In this document: positions 1 through 6,559 of the stretch, piece by piece | Layout of the letters: every line of letters starts with the position of its first letter | Numbering within the stretch: the stretch's first letter is position 1 | NCBI GenBank assembly: GCA_022729615.1 | Contig: DZAQ01000079.1 | Location: forward strand, 1 to 6,559 | Reading direction: 5' to 3' | Source: Sulfurovum sp. | GTDB taxonomy: Bacteria > Campylobacterota > Campylobacteria > Campylobacterales > Sulfurovaceae | DNA: 6,559 bases | Made by a program: the position numbers and the translations under genes | The notes under the pieces: model-generated | What the model saw: only the letters and a program-made list of their open reading frames with translations | Told to the model about the DNA's origin: nothing | Databases searched by the model: none

Positions 1-1271
1 AAATCCATCCAAAGATTCCAGTTGCGGATATACCAAATATCAAGCTCTACTCTTGATGAAAAATCGATATCATTTCTCCCGCTCACTTGCCATAAACCTG
101 TAATCCCCGGTCGTACTGCGAGTATGAGATCAAGCGCTTCGCTCCCCACTTCCGCCTCCTCTTCGAGCATATAGGGACGAGGACCGATGAAGCTCATCTC
201 TTGTCTAAAAACATTGAAGATTTGCGGGAGTTCATCGAGCGAGGAGCGGCGAAGAAACTTGCCTATCGGAGTGATGCGGGGATCATTCTTGTATTTGTGA
301 AACTGCTCATAGTAGGCGATCTCTTCAGGATGCTTTTGGAGATATCGCTGCAGTATCGCATCACTCTCTTCGTGCATTGTGCGAAATTTGTAGCATGTAA
401 ATATCTTTTTGTCTCTGCCTAACCGTTTTTGTTTGAAAAAGATCGACGATCCTGGTTCATTGTGCCGAATAGCCCATGCAATATAAAGCATCGGAAGCAT
501 GAGAAAAGGGAAGATAAGCAGTGTTAAAAGCAGATCAGTTGAACGCTTAAAAAGCAGGAGATGACGGCTTTTGAGCCGGTTTTGAAAAACTATAAGATTG
601 GTTCTGGTATTGGAGAGTTCATAGATATGCGAGTGGGTGAGATCATAGTCATCGACTAATGGGATAAATATCACTTCACTTCGTTTTTGTATCTGTGAAG
701 AGATGATCTCTTTGAGTGTCTGCGTATCTTTTTGTTCGGGATTGACAAAGATCGTAGAGGGCTCTTCTCCCTCTTTGGGTTCGATATATCCAAGATAGGG
801 ATTTCCATAAATCTCTTGTCTCAAAAAAGGGTCATCGCCGTATATCTCAGCCCTCTTCCTCCAGAGACCTATACGATAAAGAAGTTTTTTAATGAAGTTT
901 TTTGAAGCTGGAATAAGAAGCGCCATCAGGAAGAAACTGAGTCCGATTACAAATCTTGAGTAGACACCGATCGATTTAGTGATCGCCAAATAGGCAAAAA
1001 CAAGCAATGCGCTGAAGATCAGCCCCTTGAAAATCAGGCGGCTCTCGTGCCAAAAATCATAGCGGTAGGTATATATCCCTTCATAATAGAAAAGCACTGT
1101 CGGCAAAATATAAAGCGGTAAAAGCGCTTGATAATTGGAAAGCGGCGCAGTGTGTGCTGCACCGATAAAATCGGTAAAGTAGCTTCGCATAAAGTCGGCA
1201 AAATAGATAGAAAAGGTGATGATGATCAAATCAGAGAGAATAAAGATAAATTTTGCCGTAAGCTCTCGCAT
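1..1271 (-). CDS. WbaP-type undecaprenyl-phosphate hexose-1-phosphate transferase (3' end missing)
   Basis: This inner-membrane enzyme would start glycan synthesis by moving a sugar-1-phosphate from a nucleotide sugar to undecaprenyl phosphate. The frame runs without a stop from ATG at 1271 to the left edge, giving 423 visible residues. The N-terminus has about four hydrophobic segments (near residues 8-28, 47-62, 79-97, 107-122). A soluble middle part follows, then a hydrophobic (re-entrant or membrane) helix after KRSTD (242-246). The polyprenyl-phosphate sugar transferase core then shows KFRTM, SLDELPQ with the expected catalytic Asp346-Glu347 pair, GPRP (363-366) and RPGITGLWQVSGRN (387-400). 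The visible end, LDIWYIRNW and on, lies close to the usual C-terminus, so I estimate 20-30 residues are missing. ATG 1271 is preceded by GAGGTGG at good spacing. The gene follows the GT2 gene after 39 bases. The middle region fits WbaP rather than short PglC-type enzymes. The sugar (galactose, glucose or an N-acetylated one) cannot be told. Confidence 0.93.
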   Translation of the reverse strand, partial: MRELTAKFIFILSDLIIITFSIYFADFMRSYFTDFIGAAHTAPLSNYQALLPLYILPTVLFYYEGIYTYRYDFWHESRLIFKGLIFSALLVFAYLAITKSIGVYSRFVIGLSFFLMALLIPASKNFIKKLLYRIGLWRKRAEIYGDDPFLRQEIYGNPYLGYIEPKEGEEPSTIFVNPEQKDTQTLKEIISSQIQKRSEVIFIPLVDDYDLTHSHIYELSNTRTNLIVFQNRLKSRHLLLFKRSTDLLLTLLIFPFLMLPMLYIAWAIRHNEPGSSIFFKQKRLGRDKKIFTCYKFRTMHEESDAILQRYLQKHPEEIAYYEQFHKYKNDPRITPIGKFLRRSSLDELPQIFNVFRQEMSFIGPRPYMLEEEAEVGSEALDLILAVRPGITGLWQVSGRNDIDFSSRVELDIWYIRNWNLWMD

Positions 1272-1275
1272 CAAA

Positions 1276-1282
1276 CCACCTC
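1276..1282 (-). promoter_or_regulatory. Shine-Dalgarno site of the WbaP-like gene
   Basis: On the minus strand GAGGTGG lies four bases before ATG 1271, with its GAGG core seven bases before it. It is the strongest ribosome binding site in the window and fixes the start of the sugar-phosphate transferase. This gene has its own well-spaced site rather than overlapping its upstream neighbour. Confidence 0.75.
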
Positions 1283-1286
1283 AGAT

Positions 1287-1303
1287 ATAAAAGCTTATTT
1301 TAT
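1287..1303 (-). other. Small A/T-only inverted repeat between the GT2 and WbaP-like genes
   Basis: ATAAAA and TTTTAT form a six-pair inverted repeat around a five-base loop (TAAGC on the minus strand). It lies in the only intergenic gap of notable size, just upstream of the ribosome binding site. With only A-U pairs and no U-tract it is too weak to call a terminator. The same stretch contains TAAAAT and TATATC, which could pass as -10 elements of a weak internal promoter, but I see no convincing -35. It may be nothing more than A/T-rich spacer. Confidence 0.25.
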
Positions 1304-1310
1304 CCAAAAA

Positions 1311-2240
1311 TCATTTGTGGTTCGTTGATGAGTGCTTTTGCCACCACCCCGGATGCATGCTAAGGTGCGTGATAAGCTTTTGCGGCAGATAGTGCGAGTG
1401 CTGTCCCGTTTTATAGCCAAGATACTTCATCGCATTTCTGATGAAAAATTCCGGCAGCTTCAAATAGGCTCTATTTTCCTGCAAATACCGAAGTTCCGAT
1501 TTGATATATCTGCCCCCCTCTCCCTCAGCTCTGCCAAATTGCTCTAATATCCATTTTTCTCTATTGTAAAAAACACCGATGTCAAAATAGCGTTTGAACT
1601 CTTGTATCGGAGTATAGCTATGGGAGTGATAGACTACGGCTTCGGCTGCATAGGCAAGAGAGTACCCAGCAAGAAGCATCTTGGCGCCTGCATAGCTGTC
1701 TTCGCTGCTAATAAGACCGTCTTTGATCCAATCGATTTTTTCGAGCGCCTCTCTTCGGTAAGCCGCAAAGCTGTCAGAGAGAAAAACGGTTTTTATGCCA
1801 TATTTTTCTCTCTCGTTGATTGTTCTAATGTGTGAAGTTTCCGGATAGTTGAAGGCTCTGAGATGTTTGCCGAAAAGTGAAGTTTCCGGGTAGGGGATCT
1901 GTCTGCCGTAGGCTGCTCCTATGAGCGGATCATCGAAGACTTTTACTATATTTTCTATCGTATGGGTATCCTGCGGGAGTGCGTCTTGGGTGAGAAAAAC
2001 GATGATCTCCCCCGAGGCTATTTGGGCAGCTTTGGTGCGTGTACCACCATGGTCAAACTCGCTTTTTGGGATAGTGATGAAGCGATCGGCATATTTTTGT
2101 ACGATTTGTGCCGTATTGTCGCTCGAGGTGGAGTCTATGATCACAAGCTCAAACTCTACCGTTTGCTCTTTAAGTTTCTCCAAAAGCGCAGGAAGGTAGT
2201 GCTGGGCATTGTAGGTGGGGATGATAAGGGATAGTTTCAC
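1311..2240 (-). CDS. GT2 family glycosyltransferase, rhamnosyltransferase-like
   Basis: This is probably a cytoplasmic, membrane-associated inverting glycosyltransferase of 309 residues that adds one sugar to the lipid-linked glycan. The GT-A fold signs are in order: IIPTYN (6-11), IDSTSSDNT (35-43) for nucleotide binding, EFDHGGTR (61-68), and TQDA (84-87) at the place of the metal-binding DxD. YGRQIP (111-116), SDSFAAYRREAL (155-166) and SSEDS (178-182, likely catalytic acidic residue) follow. The DHGGTR, TQDA and GRQ combination is what I recall from dTDP-rhamnose transferases of the RfbN/RfbF kind, so rhamnose is the best guess for the donor, not proven. The start is GTG at 2240, sharing four bases (GTGA) with the stop of the upstream acyltransferase and preceded by GGAGA about nine bases away, so translation is probably coupled. 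No hydrophobic segment long enough for a membrane span is seen. Length is normal for the family. Confidence 0.9.
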   Translation of the reverse strand: MKLSLIIPTYNAQHYLPALLEKLKEQTVEFELVIIDSTSSDNTAQIVQKYADRFITIPKSEFDHGGTRTKAAQIASGEIIVFLTQDALPQDTHTIENIVKVFDDPLIGAAYGRQIPYPETSLFGKHLRAFNYPETSHIRTINEREKYGIKTVFLSDSFAAYRREALEKIDWIKDGLISSEDSYAGAKMLLAGYSLAYAAEAVVYHSHSYTPIQEFKRYFDIGVFYNREKWILEQFGRAEGEGGRYIKSELRYLQENRAYLKLPEFFIRNAMKYLGYKTGQHSHYLPQKLITHLSMHPGWWQKHSSTNHK

Positions 2241-3274
2241 CGTTTTTGCTCTCCGATAGCTTTTTGGTATATGGGCTTTTCGACATTTTGATAATAAAAA
2301 AGACCAAAGAGGACAATGGACGAAACGACCAAGAGAAGCCCTGCAAAAGGCATGAACTCATGAGCGCCGCTAAAAAGATCTCTGAGTCCGAAAATATAAA
2401 AAAGCTCTAAAAATAATAAATGGGAGAGATAGATAGTAAATGAGGCATTACCGATAGCCTCCATGCTTTTCCCCGCACTGTAGATGGCTCTCTTCTCCGC
2501 GATCAGAGCACATAACACCACAAAAAATGCACCCGTCCCAAAAGCAGCTACACGAAGAAGTCCATTTCTAGCATCAAGTTCTGCTCCGTAACGGTAGGCA
2601 AAAATCGCGATCAAAATACCAAGTACAAAAATCCAAATTTTCATCAAATAGGCTCTATACATATAGAGTGCCACGCCGCCAAAAAACTCTAAAAGAAATG
2701 GCGAATAGAAAAAACTCTGCGGTATCTGCGGATGAAAATGGATGTAGAGTATCGCGAAGAATAAGAGAGCTATAAAAATAGGAAGTATCCAATAGAGCTG
2801 CTCTTTTGAGATAAGAAATGTAAAAAGAAAGAGAAAATAGAAATAGAGCTCAAACGAGAGCGACCAAGAGACCGGAAGGAGCAGATGGAACATATCTGCA
2901 TTGGAGAGGAAAAATGAACCTACAATATCAAGTTCGGAGAGTTTTTGGGGATTTTTGACCCCCATAAGTAGCAGCATTGCAAAAAAGAAGGGCCAGTATC
3001 CTAGATATATTCTAAAGAGACGGTGTTTGAAGAATCTTTTGGCGTTGTCAAAAGTTCGTTCTTTGTTGAAAGTGGTGTATGCCATAATAAAGCCGCTGAT
3101 GACAAAAAAGATATCGACACCTACAAACCCCCACGCCGATAGAGTGGTGACTGGGGAGAGGGTGCCGCCCATCGCTTGATAATGGGGGTAAAAATGGTGA
3201 AGTACTACCAATAGAGCCGCGATGGCACGGAGCATTTGAATATTGTGAATTGTATCTAAATGCGGATGATTCAT
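2237..3274 (-). CDS. Membrane O-acyltransferase, acyltransferase-3 family (ExoZ-like)
   Basis: This integral inner-membrane protein of 345 residues probably transfers an acyl group, most often acetyl from acetyl-CoA, to a sugar hydroxyl of the surface glycan. Family signs are Arg16 followed ten residues later by His27 (the R-X10-H pattern in LRAIAALLVVLHHF), GVDIFFVISGF (52-62), the basic stretch FKHRLFRI (82-89), and SWSLSFELYFY (136-146). About ten hydrophobic segments follow one another, with FTIYLSHLL near the C-terminus. There is no SGNH domain. The N-terminus NIQMLRAIAALLVVLHHF is like ExoZ-type proteins of succinoglycan loci. I chose ATG 3274 over the longer start at 3295. It shares ATGA with the upstream stop and has AAGGTG seven bases before it, whereas the longer start adds seven residues of overlap. 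Oddity: the usual Pro after FRI is absent (FRIYLGYW, compared with FRILPAYY in the neighbour). The acyl group and acceptor sugar are unknown. Confidence 0.88.
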   Translation of the reverse strand: MNHPHLDTIHNIQMLRAIAALLVVLHHFYPHYQAMGGTLSPVTTLSAWGFVGVDIFFVISGFIMAYTTFNKERTFDNAKRFFKHRLFRIYLGYWPFFFAMLLLMGVKNPQKLSELDIVGSFFLSNADMFHLLLPVSWSLSFELYFYFLFLFTFLISKEQLYWILPIFIALLFFAILYIHFHPQIPQSFFYSPFLLEFFGGVALYMYRAYLMKIWIFVLGILIAIFAYRYGAELDARNGLLRVAAFGTGAFFVVLCALIAEKRAIYSAGKSMEAIGNASFTIYLSHLLFLELFYIFGLRDLFSGAHEFMPFAGLLLVVSSIVLFGLFYYQNVEKPIYQKAIGEQKR

Positions 3275-4368
3275 CGCACTGCACCTTGAGCCCATCTTGT
3301 TTCAAGTCGTTTGCGCAGAGCAAATCCACCCTCTTCGATCAGATAATAGCTCAAAGACGAAACGATCAAAAGAGCGGATACAAATATAAAAACACTCATT
3401 GAGGTCGAGAGATGCCGGAGTATAGAGGTTTGCTTCATGACAAAAAGAAGCGGCATATGCCATAGATAGATCGAGTAAGAAATTTTACCTACCCACTCTA
3501 GGGGCTGCATCATTTTTGGTCTTGCATCATAAAGAAGAAAGAAAAGTGCAAAAGTGACTACAAGCATAAAGAGATTATTGTATAAAAAAGATGAATGCAC
3601 TGCATATCGGCTTGAAACAAAGAGAAAAAGCAGATAAACCAAAAGAGCTAGGGTGTATTGCAAGAGAGGTGAGACGGTGAGCTTTATATGGCTTAGATGT
3701 TTGTATATGACGATACCGGCGATGAAATAGGAGATTTGACCGGGAAGCTGAAAAGAGTAGTAGTAGAGAAGCGGCATGCGGGTAGGCGACTGCGAGTGTA
3801 TCCCCAGAAGGGTGTCAAAGAGAGCGTGGTCAAGTCCCCAGAGATAGAAAAAACTAGCCAGAGCGATCGCAATAAGAGTAGAAGTTTGTTTTACAAAAAG
3901 GAGAAGAATCACAACGGCGTACCACAACATCTCGATACTGAGGGTCCAATAAGCGCCGTTGATGCCTAGCCCTGCGTCTTTGTAATTGAAAAAGGAGAGA
4001 AAGGTTAAGTGGGCAAAAATCTGTTTGATAAAGCCAAAAGAGTAGTAGTGTTCTCTATCTATAATAGTTGATGCTAGAAGGATGACTACGGCAAGATTGA
4101 AATAGTAAGCGGGCAAGATACGAAAGAGACGATGCCGCGCATAGTGCCCCAGTCCTTGCAAGAAACCGTATTTCTCAAGACTATACTCGGCGGAACGGTA
4201 GATGAGAAAACCGCTGATGACAAAAAAAAGAGAGACGCCAAATATCCCGAAGGAGCTCACTAGATGAAAAGAGCTCCTTCCCTCCAGTCCCAAAATGACA
4301 AAAAAATGGTATATGACTACAGAACTGACGGCAACTCCACGAAGCAGATCGATCCCCTCAAGCCTCAT
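3271..4368 (-). CDS. Membrane O-acyltransferase, acyltransferase-3 family (OafA-like, no SGNH domain)
   Basis: This integral inner-membrane protein of 365 residues probably O-acetylates (or otherwise acylates) a sugar of the glycan made by the operon. It has Arg10-X10-His21 in the opening LLRGVAVSSVVIYHF, FGVSLFFVISGFLI (43-56), a basic cluster RHRLFRILPAYY (78-89), and GAYWTLSIEMLWY (138-150). About ten hydrophobic helices follow, with SYSIYLWHMPLLF near the C-terminus. The length fits the membrane-only form; there is no C-terminal SGNH esterase-like domain. I chose ATG 4368: the family start LEGIDLLRG follows at once, AAGG lies eight bases upstream, and only four bases separate it from the upstream stop. 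A longer in-frame start at 4488 would add 40 residues lying entirely over the upstream gene and not family-like. Its stop overlaps the next acyltransferase start as ATGA. The two acyltransferases share family motifs but differ widely elsewhere, so they probably act on different positions or sugars. Confidence 0.88.
   Translation of the reverse strand: MRLEGIDLLRGVAVSSVVIYHFFVILGLEGRSSFHLVSSFGIFGVSLFFVISGFLIYRSAEYSLEKYGFLQGLGHYARHRLFRILPAYYFNLAVVILLASTIIDREHYYSFGFIKQIFAHLTFLSFFNYKDAGLGINGAYWTLSIEMLWYAVVILLLFVKQTSTLIAIALASFFYLWGLDHALFDTLLGIHSQSPTRMPLLYYYSFQLPGQISYFIAGIVIYKHLSHIKLTVSPLLQYTLALLVYLLFLFVSSRYAVHSSFLYNNLFMLVVTFALFFLLYDARPKMMQPLEWVGKISYSIYLWHMPLLFVMKQTSILRHLSTSMSVFIFVSALLIVSSLSYYLIEEGGFALRKRLETRWAQGAVR
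3282..3287 (-). promoter_or_regulatory. Shine-Dalgarno site deciding the start of the second acyltransferase
   Basis: AAGGTG on the minus strand lies seven bases before ATG 3274, inside the last codons of the upstream acyltransferase gene. It supports the ATGA-overlap start over the ATG at 3295, which lies upstream of this site. Confidence 0.65.
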
Positions 4369-4372
4369 GCTG

Positions 4373-6559
4373 CTAGCCTTGATCGGGAAAGTTCTCAAGA
4401 GTGATGAGGATGTTTTCAATATAATCTTTTTGCAGCACATACCCCTTCGCATACTCTCTGACCCGTTCAGCAGGCGCACCGAGATCAAAAACCATCAGCG
4501 GCATCTGCATCATCATGATCTCTTGGGTGGTGTAGGAGAATGTTTCAGGCCAAATGGAGGGTATGAGGAAGATATCGATCTCATTTTTGGTGATAAGTTC
4601 AGGAAGCTCATCTCGTTTGTATCTGCCGGTTACCTTAAATCGAGCACTTTTGATAGGATCGCTAATCTCACCTATAAGTACTACATTGATGTCAAGCCCT
4701 CTTTGCTCAACGGTGCGGATCAATTGTTTGAGCACTTCCGAGCCTTTGGCATAGTTGAGTGCACCCAAAATGCCTATGGTGATCCCCTTCTTTTTTAGAT
4801 GTGAAGCAGGGACAACGACAGGAAGAGGCTCGATTTTATGAGGGGTGAGCACTATTTTTTGCTGATCGAGACGAGGATATGCTTGGAGCAGTAGATCTTT
4901 GGAGGATTGAGAAAAAGTAAGGATATCCGTCGAAAGTTCAAGCAGTTCTCCCCATACAGCTCTCCATCGGACGATATCGGCTCTATCGGAAAAATAGGTT
5001 TTCCACTCCAATTTGCTCTTTTGCAGGCACGCTTGGCATCGCTCCAAATCTTGCGGAATATCACAAAATTCACCTAGGCTGTCTAGGAGCGTATAGGAGG
5101 GGCAGATGGGGTAGTAGTCGTGTATCGGGATAGTCAGTGAAGCCTCATTGGTGAGTGTCAACTCTTTGATCCACTGCAAAAATGCGTAACTCTCTTTGAA
5201 GGAGACAAGATTGTTGATAAATATCGCTTTAAGCTGGATTTTCTCAAATAAATGTCGCAAAGAGGCTAATGATGCAAGCCCGAAAGCAAAATGATACTCC
5301 TGCGAGTCAAAATAGAGTTTGTACCCACCGGCATAATAGTCATCACAGAGTCGTAATACTTTTTTGCCCTCCGCTTGATAGCTGTTTGAAAGCTCATCGG
5401 CATAGATATTGGCGCCACCGCCTAGGGCATGGTCTATAAGCAGGGTGATTTCACTCTTGTTTTTTGAGCTAGCAAGCAGTATGAGGAGGTTTCGCAGGAC
5501 TCTGTGGGGATCTTTTTGGATGTAGTTGTGGACATCCTGCGGATAATTTGGATGGAGTTCGGAGAGTCTAAGAAGATTTTTTTCAAGCAAGCGCTGTTTC
5601 TCTTCTTTGGAGAATGAGCCGCCATGCTTGTGATAGACGAAGAGGTTGGGCACAAGGAGATTTTTGTATCCGCTTTTGATCGCTCTTTGACACCAGTCGT
5701 TCTCTTCGCCATACCCTTTGCCGAAATTCTCTTCCGAAAAGAAGCCTATTTTTTTCACCAAATCATAGTTGACACCCATGCAAAATCCGACACCCGTGGG
5801 CATCTCTTGATAGAAATTCTGCGGATTGATTTCTCTAAATACGCTATCGAGCGCATCTGCTTCCATCTCTTCAAAGATAGGATTATCAGCGATAAAGTTA
5901 GGAAAACTTGCAATCTCACCGGAATTGGTAAAGGGTGTTGTGGAGGCGATATTTTGCATTGTCACAATCGGATGGATAAGCCGTTCGAGCCACTGTTTCG
6001 GCACCTCAGTATCGGTATTGAGGATCACAAAATGCCCGCGTATGTGGGTGACGGCTTCATTGACGCTTTTGAGGAAACCTTGGTTTTGCGTGTGGTCTAT
6101 AAAAAGGCTCGTTGGATACTCCCCAAGCCTCTCAAGCAAGAAGGGTTTGACTCGCTCATCAGGGCTGCAATCATTGATGACAATGAGTCTAAAGGGAGTA
6201 GTTGTATTATTTTTGAGTGCTTTAAAAAGGGGCGCAAGATACTCGTAGCCGTTATAGACAGGGATGATAATATCGATCACTGCTCCATCAATAGCATACT
6301 TTCTGATATCAAAATCTTCAAAGAGCTCTTCTGGGTCGATCGGATCGATTTTGAGCTTCGGTCGGATATTTTTGCCTAACTTCTCTTTGGTTTTTGTGAA
6401 TATGTAGGAGAAGTTTCCCTGCCTGGCATGGTGGAATACTTTTTTGAGCAAAGCAGGATTTTGGATCACTCCGATCAGTCCTTCAGCGCTCTCTAGGAGG
6501 TTGTTTGGGAGTACTCTTTTAATTCTATTTTTGATCCTGAGTGACTGAGCGAGCGCTTC
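4373..6559 (-). CDS. Two-domain glycosyltransferase, GT2 followed by GT4-like domain (5' end missing)
   Basis: This large, probably cytoplasmic enzyme would add one or two sugars to the lipid-linked glycan. A GTG at 6469 could start a 698-residue protein, but the frame stays open for 30 more codons to the right edge, so I treat the gene as 5'-partial. Numbering from that GTG, the GT2 domain (about 65-300) has IIIPVYNG (67-74), INDCSPDE (98-105), NTDTEVP (151-157, metal-binding DxD equivalent), PTGVGFCMG (224-232) and GYGEENDWCQRA (252-263). A GT-B domain of GT4 type (about 340-690) has DHALGGGANIY (346-356), HDYYPICPSYTLLD (450-463), GALNYAKGSEVL (569-580) and SIWPETFSYTTQE (638-650), the E-x7-E motif. 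Cys456, 469, 478 and 481 form a cluster that could bind metal. The stretch before the GT2 domain is basic and helical, like linkers between domains of multi-domain glycosyltransferases, so another domain may lie upstream. It ends four bases before the acyltransferase start. Donor sugars are unknown. Confidence 0.9.
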   Translation of the reverse strand, partial: EALAQSLRIKNRIKRVLPNNLLESAEGLIGVIQNPALLKKVFHHARQGNFSYIFTKTKEKLGKNIRPKLKIDPIDPEELFEDFDIRKYAIDGAVIDIIIPVYNGYEYLAPLFKALKNNTTTPFRLIVINDCSPDERVKPFLLERLGEYPTSLFIDHTQNQGFLKSVNEAVTHIRGHFVILNTDTEVPKQWLERLIHPIVTMQNIASTTPFTNSGEIASFPNFIADNPIFEEMEADALDSVFREINPQNFYQEMPTGVGFCMGVNYDLVKKIGFFSEENFGKGYGEENDWCQRAIKSGYKNLLVPNLFVYHKHGGSFSKEEKQRLLEKNLLRLSELHPNYPQDVHNYIQKDPHRVLRNLLILLASSKNKSEITLLIDHALGGGANIYADELSNSYQAEGKKVLRLCDDYYAGGYKLYFDSQEYHFAFGLASLASLRHLFEKIQLKAIFINNLVSFKESYAFLQWIKELTLTNEASLTIPIHDYYPICPSYTLLDSLGEFCDIPQDLERCQACLQKSKLEWKTYFSDRADIVRWRAVWGELLELSTDILTFSQSSKDLLLQAYPRLDQQKIVLTPHKIEPLPVVVPASHLKKKGITIGILGALNYAKGSEVLKQLIRTVEQRGLDINVVLIGEISDPIKSARFKVTGRYKRDELPELITKNEIDIFLIPSIWPETFSYTTQEIMMMQMPLMVFDLGAPAERVREYAKGYVLQKDYIENILITLENFPDQG
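4377..4380 (-). promoter_or_regulatory. Shine-Dalgarno site deciding the start of the first acyltransferase
   Basis: AAGG on the minus strand lies eight bases before ATG 4368 and sits just before the TAG stop of the large glycosyltransferase. It supports the short start, so ribosomes ending on the upstream gene could restart here. Confidence 0.55.

Noticed and set aside
201..422. Short plus-strand frames within 1-1328
   Set aside because: The minus strand here encodes a continuous WbaP-like protein with full catalytic motifs; the plus-strand frames are its shadows.
1287..1303. Inverted repeat considered as an intrinsic terminator
   Set aside because: The stem has only A-U pairs and no following U-tract, and the next gene in the same direction starts 16 bases later.
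3093..3109. 17-base match (ccgctgatgacaaaaaa) shared with 4211-4227, looking like a direct repeat
   Set aside because: Both copies encode the FFVISG family motif of the two acyltransferases in the same frame, so conserved protein sequence explains the match; it is not a separate repeat element.
2170..3329. Alternative minus-strand frames overlapping the acyltransferase (2170-2361 and 3048-3329)
   Set aside because: They are out of frame with strong family motifs, and their products have no membrane helices or known motifs.
4295..4798. 167-codon plus-strand open frame across the glycosyltransferase/acyltransferase junction
   Set aside because: It is antisense to two well-supported genes, its product shows no family motif, and I see no ribosome binding site that would favour it.
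5624..6379. 251-codon plus-strand open frame opposite the large glycosyltransferase
   Set aside because: It lies entirely antisense to a gene with clear GT2 motifs, has no recognisable domain, and is best explained as a shadow frame.

Overview
The window is a piece of a cell-surface polysaccharide (O-antigen, capsule or exopolysaccharide) assembly locus. All five genes lie on the minus strand, so transcription runs from the right edge to the left edge. The genes are packed tightly. Protein style, moderate G+C (below 50% by eye) and A/T-rich junctions suggest a Gram-negative bacterium. The closest match I recall is a sulfur-oxidising Campylobacterota (Sulfurimonas/Sulfurovum/Sulfuricurvum-like). 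This is an impression from reading the sequence, not a database result.

In transcription order the layout is: (1) a large, probably cytoplasmic two-domain glycosyltransferase (GT2 followed by a GT4-like domain), whose reading frame is still open at the right edge (6559 down to 4373); (2) a membrane acyltransferase of the acyltransferase-3 family (4368-3271); (3) a second, divergent acyltransferase-3 protein (3274-2237); (4) a GT2 glycosyltransferase resembling rhamnosyltransferases (2240-1311); (5) a WbaP-type polyprenyl-phosphate hexose-1-phosphate transferase (1271 to 1), cut at its C-terminus by the left edge. The junctions are a 4-base gap, a 4-base overlap, a 4-base overlap and a 39-base gap, which is typical of one translationally coupled operon. 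No promoter or convincing terminator is seen, so the operon probably starts and ends outside the window.

Inferred joint function: the WbaP-like enzyme puts the first sugar phosphate on undecaprenyl phosphate at the inner face of the cytoplasmic membrane. The GT2 and GT2-GT4 enzymes add further sugars from nucleotide donors. The two integral-membrane acyltransferases add O-acetyl (or other acyl) groups to the glycan. Flippase, polymerase, nucleotide-sugar synthesis and export genes are not in the window and would be expected next to it.

I see no tRNA, rRNA, CRISPR array, insertion sequence or phage gene. No stretch above 300 bases lacks a gene. The points most worth attention are the open 5' end of the large glycosyltransferase, the shortened starts of both acyltransferases, and the tandem pair of divergent acyltransferases. 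I found no clearly undescribed system; this is a recognisable class of locus whose exact product cannot be read from sequence.
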